Origin: Thermoplasmata archaeon
GTDB taxonomy: Archaea; Thermoplasmatota; Thermoplasmata; Lutacidiplasmatales; UBA184
DNA: 64,000 bases
Reading direction: 5' to 3'
Assembly (NCBI GenBank): GCA_028864975.1
Contig: JAGWLG010000010.1
Coordinates: 26,352-90,351, forward strand
Shown: positions 15,997 to 24,204 of the stretch, in pieces
How the letters are laid out: every line of letters starts with the position of its first letter
Position numbering within the stretch: the first letter of the stretch is position 1
Notes under the pieces: generated by a model
What the model saw: the letters and a program-made list of their open reading frames with translations, nothing else
Databases searched by the model: none
Told to the model about the DNA's origin: nothing
Program-made: the position numbers and the translations under genes

Positions 15997-16773
15997 CTAG
16001 CTCGCAATCGACCACCTCCGTCGGGGGCGTCGTAGCGCTTCCAGGACGAGGGAGACCCGTCGGTTCGCCTCCGTGGCGACCGGCTCACGGTCCTGAGGTC
16101 TGCGGACGAAGAGGACCAGCGAGAGCTCCGCCACCCCCGGGGTCCTCGCACGGTTGGTCAGGATCGGTGGGAACCTGGGGTCGAGACGAGGGCGGAGCCG
16201 GCTCAGGCTCTTGCGCACCTCGCTCTCGAAGGAGGGGAGGTCCACGTTGTTGTCGAGCGTGACAGGGATGACCACCTCGCGCCAGGCGTTGGGGGTGAGG
16301 TTGAGCACCACCTCGCGGACGAAGGTGGAGTTCGGGACGGAGACCAGGTGGTCGTCCTCGGAAAGGAGCACGGTGCTGATCGGATTGATCTCGATGACCT
16401 TGCCGGCGTGGTTGCCCACCTGGACCGTGTCCCCGGCCTTGAACGGCACGTAGACATCCGAGAAGTACTTCGCCCCCAGGTTCTCGAGCGGCACGCGGAA
16501 GGCGACCACCAGGGCGACCCCTGCGATGGCCACGACGAGAAGCAGGATGTCCGTCGCGACCCCGAGGGTCTGGACGGCGATCACGATGCCCACGACCCAG
16601 ATGAGCGCGGAGGAAAGGCGGACGGCGGTCGCCGCCACGTGAGGCACGCTCTCCTGCATCGCCGCACGGAGGATCCCGCCCACGCCCCGCGCAACGAGCC
16701 AGGTGACCACGAGCACGATCCCCGCGAGGGCGACCGGCTCGACCGGTCCCAGCTGGTCCAGATAGGGGAGCAT
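15997..16773 (-). CDS. MscS-family mechanosensitive channel
   Basis: This is a small-conductance mechanosensitive channel (258 aa). Three membrane segments lie at about 12-34, 48-68 and 73-95. The pore-lining third helix reads DILLLVVAIAGVALVVAF. The family beta domain follows immediately: LGAKYFSDVYVPFKAGDTVQVG, then KVIEINPISTVLLSEDDHLVSVPNS. The C-terminal alpha-beta vestibule domain (VVIPVTLDNNVDLPSF) is complete. Such channels release solutes on osmotic downshock. The ATG at 16773 abuts the glycosyltransferase stop codon (TAG directly followed by ATG), so the two are translated together. Confidence 0.92.
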   Translation of the reverse strand: MLPYLDQLGPVEPVALAGIVLVVTWLVARGVGGILRAAMQESVPHVAATAVRLSSALIWVVGIVIAVQTLGVATDILLLVVAIAGVALVVAFRVPLENLGAKYFSDVYVPFKAGDTVQVGNHAGKVIEINPISTVLLSEDDHLVSVPNSTFVREVVLNLTPNAWREVVIPVTLDNNVDLPSFESEVRKSLSRLRPRLDPRFPPILTNRARTPGVAELSLVLFVRRPQDREPVATEANRRVSLVLEALRRPRRRWSIAS

Positions 16774-18153
16774 CTACGCCTCCGCGAGCTCTTCCATGAG
16801 CTTGGATTCCTCGATGGCCGCGTTGTCCAGCGAGCAGAGCGAGGAGGTCCGGTACCCCTCGTCTCCCATCATGGAACGGAGCTCGGGGTCGTTGAGGAGG
16901 GTCTCTATCTGGGCGGCGAGGGTGACTTCGTCCGCCGGGTCGAAGGTGAGGCCGTTGCGGCCCGAACGGATGATCTCGGTGATCCCGGCCTCCCGGGAAA
17001 CGAGCGTCGGGCGACGATGTAACCAGCTTTCGACGACGACCAGCCCGAAGCCCTCCTTCGAGGAAGGTAGGACTGTGAAGAGGCTGCGCTCGTAGAGCGC
17101 GTCCAGGGTCTCCTGGGTGACGTGGCCGGTGAACAGGACGCGTGCGTCGAGGCCAAGCCGATGGACCAGCAACTCGAGCTCGGAGCGCCACTGGGCGGAC
17201 TTTGACAGCGCAAGCCCTCCCTTTGCCCCCGAGAAGCTGCCGTTCCCGACCAGTACCAGCTTGAGACGAGGGAACTTCCGGGCAATCCGCGCGAAAGCGC
17301 GGATCGCGCGGTCCTGACCCTTCGCGGGGTCCATCCTGGCGACCAACAGCCCCACCTCGTCCTCGGGCCGAAGACCCAAGGCCGCACAGCGAGAGGCGAT
17401 CTCCGGGGGCGAGGGATACCCATACTCCTTGGGGTCCACGTAGGGGTAGAGCCTTCGCGTGTCCCCCTGATACCCGAAGTCCCGGAGGGCCGAGCGGTAG
17501 CGGTCCGTGCTGACGACGACCGTGTCGTAGTGGGAGAGGTACTCCTCGAACGTGGCCCCCCACTCGGGGGGGACCGTCGTGGGACCGAACGGGATGTGCC
17601 AGCGGAAGAGCTTCGGTTTCAGCCCGCCCAGCATCGCACCCACCTGGAGCTGCTGGAAGTCGTGGATGTAGAACAGGTGGAAATCGTACTTGCGATCGAG
17701 CCGACGTAAGAGCTCGGCGGTCGAGCGATTGTAATAGGCGTACTCGGAGAAGTCGTCCGTCCAGAGGAGGTCCGAGGGGCGCCCCGGGGTCCTGAGCCCG
17801 TGGGCGAGGCGCCAGATCGCCTCCTTGACCACTCCGTACCCCAGCATGCGGGCGCGTCCAATCGAGACGTTGTGGAGCGCGAGGTCGTGGTAGCGCATCT
17901 TGGGAGGGGCGTTGGGGTTCAACGCCACCCAGTGCGCTTTCCCCAGGGTTCCTCGCGACCGGAGCCGTTCGACCAGGGGGAGCACCATCCGGGTCACTCC
18001 CCCCGGCGAGAGCCGGTAGTCCTGGCCTTCCTTGAGCCGGTCGAGGTCGAGCTCCTTCGCGACCCGTCGCTGCCGTGAAGTGGCGGGCCAAGGGGACAAC
18101 AGCTGGACAAGAGGGGTCTGCGTGTTGATGCAGATGCTCAGAGGTTCCTCCAT
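16774..18153 (-). CDS. GT4-family glycosyltransferase
   Basis: This retaining glycosyltransferase (459 aa) has a GT-B fold. The C-terminal half has the GT4 signatures GLLVARMDPAKGQDRAIRA, LVLVGNG, VLFTGHV and the E-x7-E region SKEGFGLVVVES, followed by AGITEII and NGLTFDP. The N-terminal half (LSICINTQTPLVQL, YIHDFQQLQVGAMLG, FRWHIPFGP) resembles trehalose synthase-like members, which make or use disaccharides from nucleotide sugars. It is cotranscribed with MscS and a HAD phosphatase. Compatible-solute synthesis is therefore a plausible role, but glycolipid or protein glycosylation is not excluded. The ATG at 18153 starts at the first strand. An upstream 94-residue extension is low-complexity. 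Confidence 0.82.
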   Translation of the reverse strand: MEEPLSICINTQTPLVQLLSPWPATSRQRRVAKELDLDRLKEGQDYRLSPGGVTRMVLPLVERLRSRGTLGKAHWVALNPNAPPKMRYHDLALHNVSIGRARMLGYGVVKEAIWRLAHGLRTPGRPSDLLWTDDFSEYAYYNRSTAELLRRLDRKYDFHLFYIHDFQQLQVGAMLGGLKPKLFRWHIPFGPTTVPPEWGATFEEYLSHYDTVVVSTDRYRSALRDFGYQGDTRRLYPYVDPKEYGYPSPPEIASRCAALGLRPEDEVGLLVARMDPAKGQDRAIRAFARIARKFPRLKLVLVGNGSFSGAKGGLALSKSAQWRSELELLVHRLGLDARVLFTGHVTQETLDALYERSLFTVLPSSKEGFGLVVVESWLHRRPTLVSREAGITEIIRSGRNGLTFDPADEVTLAAQIETLLNDPELRSMMGDEGYRTSSLCSLDNAAIEESKLMEELAEA

Positions 18154-18307
18154 CTTCGTCGGCTCTCCCGCGTCCAGAACGGCCGCTCCACCTCCCGTTC
18201 GACCTCTCCGCCGCGGGCCCTCTCCTCGAGGCGGGGAACCCCCCGGAGCTCCGGAGGGGGAGCCGTAGTTGGAACCTGAAAGAAGAGCGAGAAGATGGTT
18301 TCTTACC

Positions 18308-18319
18308 CCAACATGTTGG
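18308..18319. promoter_or_regulatory. Perfect 12-bp palindrome CCAACATGTTGG
   Basis: This dyad lies in an AT-rich island about 155 bp upstream of the glycosyltransferase start and just beyond the 3' end of the Met-rich gene. It may be an operator for the osmotic operon. Function is not shown. Confidence 0.35.
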
Positions 18320-18346
18320 ATTTCTACATCGAGAGCGACATCCGCC

Positions 18347-18763
18347 CTAGAGCATCCCCCACGTCGCATTGAACCACACGGGCACGGGACCGTAGCCGCC
18401 GCTCTGGTAGCCCGCCCAGCACTCGTACATTCCACCGTTGGACCAGAAGGAGTAGGAGTCCCCGTCCGTCATGCGGGCGTGGTTGTACATCATGCCGCCC
18501 CCGGGTCCGTTCATGGAGTACATCATCGGTTCCGCTCCGTGGTAGGAGGCGTGCATCGTCGCGTAGACCGAGGATGGCAGGGCCATGCTCGCCGTGGAGC
18601 CTCCCGCCGTGGAGACGAGGACCTTCTGCGAAGCCGAGTTCACCGGCAGATAGATCGCGGCCAGGACCGCAGCGAGGGCGGCAACGACCACGACAACAGC
18701 CACAAGGATCGCAACGCGCTTCCTTCCCTTCCGGACCGGGGCCCCCGGTGGTAGTGTCGACAT
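18347..18763 (-). CDS. Membrane-anchored Met/Tyr/Gly-rich exported protein
   Basis: This 138-residue protein has a basic N-terminus (residues 1-16), one membrane helix at about 17-38, and an extracytoplasmic part of about 100 residues. The outer part is rich in Met, Tyr, Gly and Ser, with clustered MM pairs and histidines: YATMHASYHGAEPMMYSMNG, then GGGMMYNHARM. Such Met/His clusters are typical of periplasmic copper-binding segments, so metal binding is possible but unproven. A single Cys occurs in YECWAGY. No family is recognised. It lies upstream of the glycosyltransferase on the same strand, separated by 193 bp that carry a palindrome. Confidence 0.6.
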   Translation of the reverse strand: MSTLPPGAPVRKGRKRVAILVAVVVVVAALAAVLAAIYLPVNSASQKVLVSTAGGSTASMALPSSVYATMHASYHGAEPMMYSMNGPGGGMMYNHARMTDGDSYSFWSNGGMYECWAGYQSGGYGPVPVWFNATWGML

Positions 18764-18957
18764 GCCCGAGAAATGAGAAGGCGAGAGAAAGACGACTTCG
18801 TCAAATCGGGGCCGCTGAGCGGACGCGGTCGTGTCGCGAGGCAGTCCCCGCCGCGAGGGAGGCCAGAGGACGTTCGGCTCGGGGTGGCCGTGGTCGCGGG
18901 AGGGTGCCCCAGCGCCCCGGGTCCCTCTCCTGGACAGGGTCGCCTAGGACGGCCGCT

Positions 18958-18974
18958 TCACTCACCGTGAGTGA
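18958..18974. promoter_or_regulatory. Perfect 17-bp palindrome TCACTCACCGTGAGTGA
   Basis: Two 8-bp arms (TCACTCAC/GTGAGTGA) are separated by a single C. It lies 18 bp upstream of the TATA-like element of the ABC exporter, the usual site of a dimeric transcription factor. It is the best dyad in the window. Confidence 0.6.
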
Positions 18975-18991
18975 CCTCCCCACGTGCCTAC

Positions 18992-19000
18992 TCCTTATCC
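18992..19000 (+). promoter_or_regulatory. TATA-like element of the ABC exporter operon
   Basis: TCCTTATCC, about 65-73 nt before the ATG, gives a predicted leader of about 40 nt with a strong ribosome site. That differs from the leaderless pattern elsewhere in this window. Confidence 0.45.
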
Positions 19001-19064
19001 GAACAACCCCCGATGCCTCATCAGGGACGCCCCAAGCGTCAGTCGATCCCGGGGGAGGTGCTGC

Positions 19065-20078
19065 ATGGATTCGAAGCACGCGATCATGGTCGAGGACCTG
19101 GTCAAGACCTATCCTCCCGACGTGCATGCCGTGAAGGGGATCAGCTTCCAGGTCCCCCCAGGGCAGATCTTCGGCTTCCTGGGCCCCAACGGCGCGGGCA
19201 AGACGACGACGGTCTCGATGCTGACCACGCTCCTCCGCCCCACGAAAGGGCGGGCCGTCGTGGGAGGGATCGACGTGGCAGAGGAGCCTCGACGGGTCCG
19301 AAGGGCTATCGGTCTGGTCTTCCAGGATTCGACGGCGGATGGCGAGCTCACGGGACGCGAGAACATGGAGGTCGCGGCCGGGCTCTTCGGCATGTCCTCC
19401 GCCGAATGCCGAGGACGGATCGATGAGCTCCTCGCGAGCATGGACCTGAAGGAAGCGGCAGGTCGAAGGGTGAAAGGCTACTCGGGGGGGATGAAACGCC
19501 GGCTCGAGCTCGCGGTGAGCCTGGTCCATACCCCCGAGGTCCTCTTCCTCGATGAGCCGACGATCGGGCTGGACCCTCAGGGGCGAGCCGGGTTCTGGCG
19601 ATACATCAGCCAGATGCGAAAGGAGCAGGAGGTCACGGTCTTCATGACGACGCACTACCTCGACGAGGTCGAGAACCTCGCCGACCGCGTCTCGATCATC
19701 GACCACGGCAAGATCATCGCGAGCGGCTCCAACGACGCCCTGAAGGAACGTGTGGGGGGCGACGAGATCGAGGTCCGTGTGGGCAAGGGAACTCCGGTCC
19801 TCACGACCGCCCTGTCGGCCGTTCCCACCGTCCGCGAGGTCAAGCGCGAAGGGGACCTCTATCGAGTGAAGTGTCCGAGAGGCGAAGCGGTCCTCTCCTC
19901 GCTCGTGAAGGCCTGCGACCTTCCCGGCGCGTCCATCGAGGGGATTCGCGTCCTGCGGCCGAGCCTGGACCGGGTCTTCCTCGAGCTCACGGGCAAGGCC
20001 TACCGCGAAGAAGGGTACGATGAAGGACGCGCGGCGGCGTCCTCGGCGTTCCACCGCCGGCGACAGGGAGGGGGTTGA
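19065..20078 (+). CDS. ABC transporter ATP-binding protein (DrrA/CcmA type)
   Basis: This is the ATPase (337 aa) of an ABC-2 exporter. Walker A is GPNGAGKT (40-47), the Q-loop is LVFQDST (85-90), the signature is YSGGMK (139-144), and Walker B is VLFLDEPT (159-166), with the switch His in TTHYLDE. The C-terminal extension of about 100 residues (IEVRVGKGTPVLTTAL and following) is the DUF4162-like domain of DrrA, found in drug and lipid exporters. GGAGGTG lies 4 nt before the ATG. The stop codon shares one base with the permease start. The operator upstream suggests substrate-induced expression. Confidence 0.92.
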   Translation: MDSKHAIMVEDLVKTYPPDVHAVKGISFQVPPGQIFGFLGPNGAGKTTTVSMLTTLLRPTKGRAVVGGIDVAEEPRRVRRAIGLVFQDSTADGELTGRENMEVAAGLFGMSSAECRGRIDELLASMDLKEAAGRRVKGYSGGMKRRLELAVSLVHTPEVLFLDEPTIGLDPQGRAGFWRYISQMRKEQEVTVFMTTHYLDEVENLADRVSIIDHGKIIASGSNDALKERVGGDEIEVRVGKGTPVLTTALSAVPTVREVKREGDLYRVKCPRGEAVLSSLVKACDLPGASIEGIRVLRPSLDRVFLELTGKAYREEGYDEGRAAASSAFHRRRQGGG

Positions 20079-20911
20079 TGTATCGCGAGCTCGCCGCCCT
20101 CCTCCGACGGGAGTATCTGCGATGGGTCCGAGCCCCCATGTGGATCGTGGCCGGCCTGATGATGCCCATCCTCTATCTCGCACTCTTCGGCCAGGCCTTC
20201 GACCTCGGGAAACTTGTCCCCCCCAATCCCCAGGCTCAGGCCGGACTTTCCTCGGCGCTCCTGGGCGCCCCGGACTACTTCTCGTACTTCGCGGTCGGCA
20301 TGGTGGGGATGGTCGCGGTCACTTCCTCCCTCTTCGCCGGAACTGGGGTCATCTTTGACAAGCAGTTGGGCATCCTCCAGAGGACCATCTCGACCCCGGC
20401 CCGCCGGAGCGTGATCTTCGCTTCTTCGCTCATCTTCCGCGGCTTCTTGGTGGTCCTTCCGATCTTCATCGTCCTGGGTCTGGCCCGGCTCCTCGCTTTC
20501 ATCCCCGGGTTCACGGGACTCACTGTCGTGGAGAACGTCGGTCCCGCCGGGGTCCTCGAGATCGTCGTGGGCATCCTCGCGATCTCGATGGCCTTCACCT
20601 CGCTCTTCCTCGCCTTTGGGTTCCTGTTCACCCGGGTCGAGTCCTACTTCGGAGTGGTCAATCTGTTGAACCTTCCGATCCTTTTCACGTCGAACGCGCT
20701 CTACCCCGCGGGGACTTCCCCGCTCTGGCTCCAGCACATCACGGCGTACAACCCGATCTCGCTCGCCGTGAATGTGATGCGGGAGAACTTCTTCGGGGCC
20801 TCCTACTACGCCTACCCCGCTTACGTCTATCTTGGCGGGCTCCTGGCATGGGCCGCGGCACTGATCCTCCTCGCCCTCGCGTTGGGGTCGAGGGCGCTCA
20901 AGACGAAGTAA
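20078..20911 (+). CDS. ABC-2 type transporter permease
   Basis: This membrane subunit (277 aa) has six predicted helices of the ABC-2/DrrB family. An amphipathic N-terminus (ALLRREYLRWVRAPMWIV) precedes helix 1. The family loop LQRTISTPARRSVIFASSLIF connects helices 2 and 3, and the region NLPILFTSNALYPAGTSPLWLQ is the typical ABC2 membrane signature before the last helix. It exports lipids, polysaccharide precursors or drugs with the preceding ATPase. The ATG at 20078 follows a GGAGGGGG ribosome site, and its first base is the last base of the upstream stop. Its 3' end overlaps the convergent next gene by 14 bp. Confidence 0.9.
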   Translation: MYRELAALLRREYLRWVRAPMWIVAGLMMPILYLALFGQAFDLGKLVPPNPQAQAGLSSALLGAPDYFSYFAVGMVGMVAVTSSLFAGTGVIFDKQLGILQRTISTPARRSVIFASSLIFRGFLVVLPIFIVLGLARLLAFIPGFTGLTVVENVGPAGVLEIVVGILAISMAFTSLFLAFGFLFTRVESYFGVVNLLNLPILFTSNALYPAGTSPLWLQHITAYNPISLAVNVMRENFFGASYYAYPAYVYLGGLLAWAAALILLALALGSRALKTK

Positions 20912-21335
20912 CGGGCCCGGGCGGAGGTCTCGGCCCTCGACGGTGCCCGACCCTCCGTAGCTCCCCCCTCAAGAAGAGGAGGAGCCACTCGACCTCAAAG
21001 ATCCCCGGCGTGAGGAGCTCGAGGCACTGCCACCAGGGGACCCGGACCGTGGGAAGATGCTCTCGCCCCGTCCAGATCGCTTTGGAGATCCGGTGACGCC
21101 CGTCCAGGGCGATCTGGTACCACCTCCTTCCCGCGATAATGATGGGGAAGTCGAGGTCCGCCCGGTCCAGGAAGCTTGGGATGAGGCGAAGCGCCCAGCC
21201 GATCGCCCGTCGCGACAGCCGGGGCAGCTCCGTCAGCGGGGTCTCGACCACGGGCACGGGGTGTCGCCTGAGATGGCGTACCGCAAGGAAGACCCCGGGC
21301 CGGAAGTGGAAGGCGAACTCTGAGGAATCGACCAT
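20898..21335 (-). CDS. ParB/Srx-like fold protein
   Basis: This 145-residue protein has a central ParB N-terminal (sulfiredoxin-like) motif: PVVETPLTELPRL, then PIIIAGRRWYQIALDGRHRISKA. The DGRHR-[IL] box is the signature of ParB/Srx nucleotide-handling domains. No helix-turn-helix follows. The C-terminal part has a hydrophobic stretch (EVEWLLLFLRGELRRVG). It could be a nuclease-like or CTP-binding stand-alone ParB domain, but function is unknown. The ATG at 21335 has a strong GGGGAGGAG 3 nt upstream, and the longer reading adds Gly/Arg-rich sequence. It is convergent with the ABC permease. Confidence 0.62.
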   Translation of the reverse strand: MVDSSEFAFHFRPGVFLAVRHLRRHPVPVVETPLTELPRLSRRAIGWALRLIPSFLDRADLDFPIIIAGRRWYQIALDGRHRISKAIWTGREHLPTVRVPWWQCLELLTPGIFEVEWLLLFLRGELRRVGHRRGPRPPPGPVTSS

Positions 21336-21526
21336 GTCTCCTCCCCTTCCATCGAGCCGACCTCCCCGTCCCCTACAGGCCCAGCCTGGAAACACGACAT
21401 CAGGCGCCTGTCAACTTCGGTCGACCTGACGCGCGCGTCGACCCTCCCCCTGCGACCGGGGACGCCCGCAGGAGATCCGACGAGTCCCTACCGAGAACCC
21501 GTCGAACGAGCCCTTCCGAACATTCC

Positions 21527-22135
21527 CTACTTCGCCTTTCTCCTTCGGGGTCGCTTGGGCTCCACGGGGTGGCGCCTCGCCCACTCCCGGGCCCCAGATA
21601 TGAGGGCCGCCCTCGGAGGGGGCCATCTTCCGTGGAGCACACGACGGAAGATCCAGAACGTGTTGGGGGGTTCAACGTCCATCTGCCAGAGCATGGCCTC
21701 CACTTCCCCCAGGTGGAGGAGATGCTCGGTCAAGCACTGCGCGAGCGCGGCATCGCGCGTGAGACGAAGGGGGTACTTCCTCGACGCGACCCACACGGCA
21801 GGCTTCGAGAGCTCTTTCGGGGTGTTCCACTTCTTGAACCGTGCGTTCCCCATCGCCTCGACCTCCTTGAGCCTCTTTCGTACCTCGGCGATGCTCAGGT
21901 ACCGGTCCCTGGGGATGTTCATCACCTCGTACATCCAGGGGGTGGCGCGGTTCTCGCAGAATTCGGTCACGTGCTGCTCCTCGACGTAGGCCAGGTGGAG
22001 GAAGATGTCCCGGAAGGAGTGCATGCTCACTCCGCGGTCCTTGGTGAATGCCTTCCACCCAAGCTTCGCGGCTCGCTCGAAGAAGTCGCAGCGGAGCTCG
22101 TGGACGAAGTCCATCAGGTCGATGGTCGAAACCAT
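21527..22135 (-). CDS. DinB-like four-helix protein
   Basis: This 202-residue protein has a DinB/YfiT-like four-helix bundle. Putative metal histidines lie in SFRDIFLHLAYVEEQHV and in CLTEHLLHLGEVEAMLWQM, in the usual positions (end of helix 2 and within helix 4). The third helix contains YLSIAEVRKRLKEVEAMG. Members are thiol-dependent metalloenzymes or damage-induced proteins of unclear role. A basic tail (RRHPVEPKRPRRRKAK) may be unstructured. It is a single gene between the ParB-like protein and a zinc-ribbon gene on the same strand. Confidence 0.75.
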   Translation of the reverse strand: MVSTIDLMDFVHELRCDFFERAAKLGWKAFTKDRGVSMHSFRDIFLHLAYVEEQHVTEFCENRATPWMYEVMNIPRDRYLSIAEVRKRLKEVEAMGNARFKKWNTPKELSKPAVWVASRKYPLRLTRDAALAQCLTEHLLHLGEVEAMLWQMDVEPPNTFWIFRRVLHGRWPPPRAALISGAREWARRHPVEPKRPRRRKAK

Positions 22136-22226
22136 GGAGTCCCTACCGGACCGGGCTCATAGCGCGAGCGTCGCGTCTTCACGTTCGGGCCACGACCCGG
22201 GTCGCCAAGGTCGTGTGACGAACGGG

Positions 22227-23033
22227 TCAGAGCTTCGCGCCGCAACTGTAGCAGAACGCGCCTTCCTGTTCCGCTTCTCCGCAAGCACGGCAGACCGAGG
22301 CGGGGCCGGCGGCCGGGGCTTCGTCGGGGGTGGCTGCCACTGGAGGGCTGGCGGGCGGTCGAGCTTTGGGCCCGGTAAGGGGCGCGCCGCACGAGCCGCA
22401 GCGCTTGTCGGTGATCTGGACCAGCGCGGAGCAGTAGGGACATGGGACCTTGACGATCTCTCGGATCGTCTCCTTCTCCTTCACGATCACCTGAGGCGAG
22501 GGCGGGGCCTGAGGGGCGGCCGCCCGATGGAGCGCTGCGATCCGAGCTTGAGCCTCCGCTTGGGCCTGGGCGGCCGCGCGGCGGGTCGAAGGCAACACCT
22601 GCTGGATGGCGTCGCGGATCCCGTCCGTCGTCAAGCTCCGTTGGGCCGGGGACATGTCGCCGACCACGGCGAAGGGGCTCCATCCCCCTCTCCAGCGTAC
22701 CCGCAGGAACGGCCACTGCAGGTTCCCCGGGACTGGGATCATCTCGGTCACGACGGAGTCGATCGCGTCCAAGGGGACCTCGAAGGACGGGGGCACCGGG
22801 ACCTCATAGTACACCGGGTTCCCGACGATCGTGGAGCTCTTCGCCGCAGGGACCATGAAGAGACGCTGGTAGGTCAGGACCAGGCATCCGGAAGGCGTCT
22901 GTCGCCAGGTCGCGAAGGAGGAATTGGCGCCAGGGGCGAACGGCCCCTTCACGCTCCAGGTCCCGCAGACCCCCTCCGAAGGGCGGAGGAAGGAAGGCAG
23001 GGCGGACGAGAACTGGGATGCCGAGACTTTCAT
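22227..23033 (-). CDS. Double zinc-ribbon protein with PH-like N-terminal domain
   Basis: This 268-residue cytoplasmic protein has no membrane segment. The first 140 residues form a beta-rich domain (GTWSVKGPF, CLVLTYQRLFMVP, FEVPLDAIDSVVTEM, FLRVRWRGGWSPFAVVGD) that resembles PH/GRAM-like folds. An Ala/Gln/Arg helix follows (158-175), then two zinc ribbons: C-x2-C-x10-C-x2-C near residue 200, and C-x2-C-x9-C-x2-C at the C-terminus, separated by a Pro/Ala linker. It is the third gene of the kelch/PKD surface operon (46 bp after the membrane protein). It may connect that membrane complex to cytoplasmic partners. No known function. Confidence 0.7.
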   Translation of the reverse strand: MKVSASQFSSALPSFLRPSEGVCGTWSVKGPFAPGANSSFATWRQTPSGCLVLTYQRLFMVPAAKSSTIVGNPVYYEVPVPPSFEVPLDAIDSVVTEMIPVPGNLQWPFLRVRWRGGWSPFAVVGDMSPAQRSLTTDGIRDAIQQVLPSTRRAAAQAQAEAQARIAALHRAAAPQAPPSPQVIVKEKETIREIVKVPCPYCSALVQITDKRCGSCGAPLTGPKARPPASPPVAATPDEAPAAGPASVCRACGEAEQEGAFCYSCGAKL

Positions 23034-23079
23034 GGCCCTCGTGGTGCGGTACCGATCGCTAGCTGGGAGGTTCGCATGC

Positions 23080-24204
23080 TCATTTCTCGGGAGGGACAGC
23101 AGGGGTCGCTTCGTGGGTCTGTGCCGGGGCGGCGGCGGGTGAAGTCGGCGCCGACGGGGCTGCAGGTGCCGCGGTGCTCATCTGGGCCTTGATGGCCTCG
23201 AGCTCCTGGCGCAGGCGCTGGACCTCTTCGGAGGGCGCGGTCGGGGTAGGGGATCGTGCGCCCGCTGTATCGGGGGCAGCCTCACGCTTCCAGTACGATC
23301 TCAGGCCTAGGCTTCCAACGAGGAGTAAGGCGAAACCTCCCAGGTCGAGGAAAAGCGCCGTGGAGGGTCCCCACGAGACCGTGCCAGTCGCGTTGGAACC
23401 GCTCGAGCCTCCTCCTCCACCCCCACTGTTGCCTCCGAAGTTCACGGCGCAGGACCCCATCGGTGAAAAGTTCGGCCCACCCCCGCCGTTCCCACCATTG
23501 CAGAGCGGGCCAACGAGGAATCCTGTGACGAGGGTCAGGATGACGAAGAGGATGAGGCCGCCGACGAGAGCGAGTACGGCCCCCGAGCGGGTGAGCGAGT
23601 ACGGTTTCTTGAGCCCCTTCCGAGTGGCGGGAGCGCTGCCCGTGCGTAGACCCAGGATCGCTCCCGCCGCCGCGAGCGCGACCCCGAGGAGTAAAAGGAC
23701 AGCCCCGGCAGCAAGGAGCAGGACCACGAACTCGAGACCCTGACTGCCACCACCGGATCCCGCGAGCCCGGCGTAGGCCAGACATTCTCCGGGAACTAGG
23801 GGGTTGTTGTTGCCCGAGTTGTTGTTGGAGCCGTTGTTCGAGGCGCCCTCGGGGCGTGCAGATTCTGGGGAGGAGCTCATCCTGCCTTGGGCGAGGGGGG
23901 ACGCGGCGTGGCCCTGGTGCAGAGGCGGAGAGGAAGGGGCGGCGAAGCCGTGGTTCCCAGCGTTGCTGGACTCGCTCAGGCAGACCGAGAACGAGTCAAA
24001 GTCGGCGGTCGCATGGAGGAACTCGGACCCTGAGGAAACGTTGACCGCGACCACGGTCCAGGGAAACAGGAGTGTGAGCAGGAGCAAGGCCGCCCCTCCA
24101 AGGACAAGGAAGGAATAGATCGGCGACGCCGGGGGCGGCAGACGCACGTCAGGGTTCCCCGGCGGAACGCGGCGTGGTGCGGTGGCAGGTCCAGAGGCAC
24201 TCAT
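23080..24204 (-). CDS. Four-helix membrane protein coupled to the kelch/PKD surface protein
   Basis: This 374-residue protein has four membrane helices at about 27-52, 155-185, 208-233 and 280-305. An outer loop rich in Asn, Ser and Gly (about 100 residues) lies between helices 1 and 2. The cytoplasmic tail has a short coiled coil (EEVQRLRQELEAIKAQM) and an Ala/Pro-rich end. Helix 1 ends LLFPWTVVAV and helix 4 is preceded by WGPSTALFLDLGG. Both features recur in the smaller protein at 28653-29189 (VLPWYTF; WGALFLDSAGV), so the two are probably homologous. The ATG overlaps the surface gene's stop (ATGA at 24201-24204). Confidence 0.75.
   Translation of the reverse strand: MSASGPATAPRRVPPGNPDVRLPPPASPIYSFLVLGGAALLLLTLLFPWTVVAVNVSSGSEFLHATADFDSFSVCLSESSNAGNHGFAAPSSPPLHQGHAASPLAQGRMSSSPESARPEGASNNGSNNNSGNNNPLVPGECLAYAGLAGSGGGSQGLEFVVLLLAAGAVLLLLGVALAAAGAILGLRTGSAPATRKGLKKPYSLTRSGAVLALVGGLILFVILTLVTGFLVGPLCNGGNGGGGPNFSPMGSCAVNFGGNSGGGGGGSSGSNATGTVSWGPSTALFLDLGGFALLLVGSLGLRSYWKREAAPDTAGARSPTPTAPSEEVQRLRQELEAIKAQMSTAAPAAPSAPTSPAAAPAQTHEATPAVPPEK

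Larger units (their letters stand above)
18764..19064. other. Divergent intergenic region with promoter and operator of the ABC exporter
   Basis: About 300 bp lie between the leftward Met-rich gene and the rightward ABC genes. No gene is seen. It contains the 17-bp palindrome (18958-18974), a TATA-like CCTTATCC (18993-19000) and a leader of about 43 nt ending in a GGAGGTG ribosome site. Confidence 0.6.
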
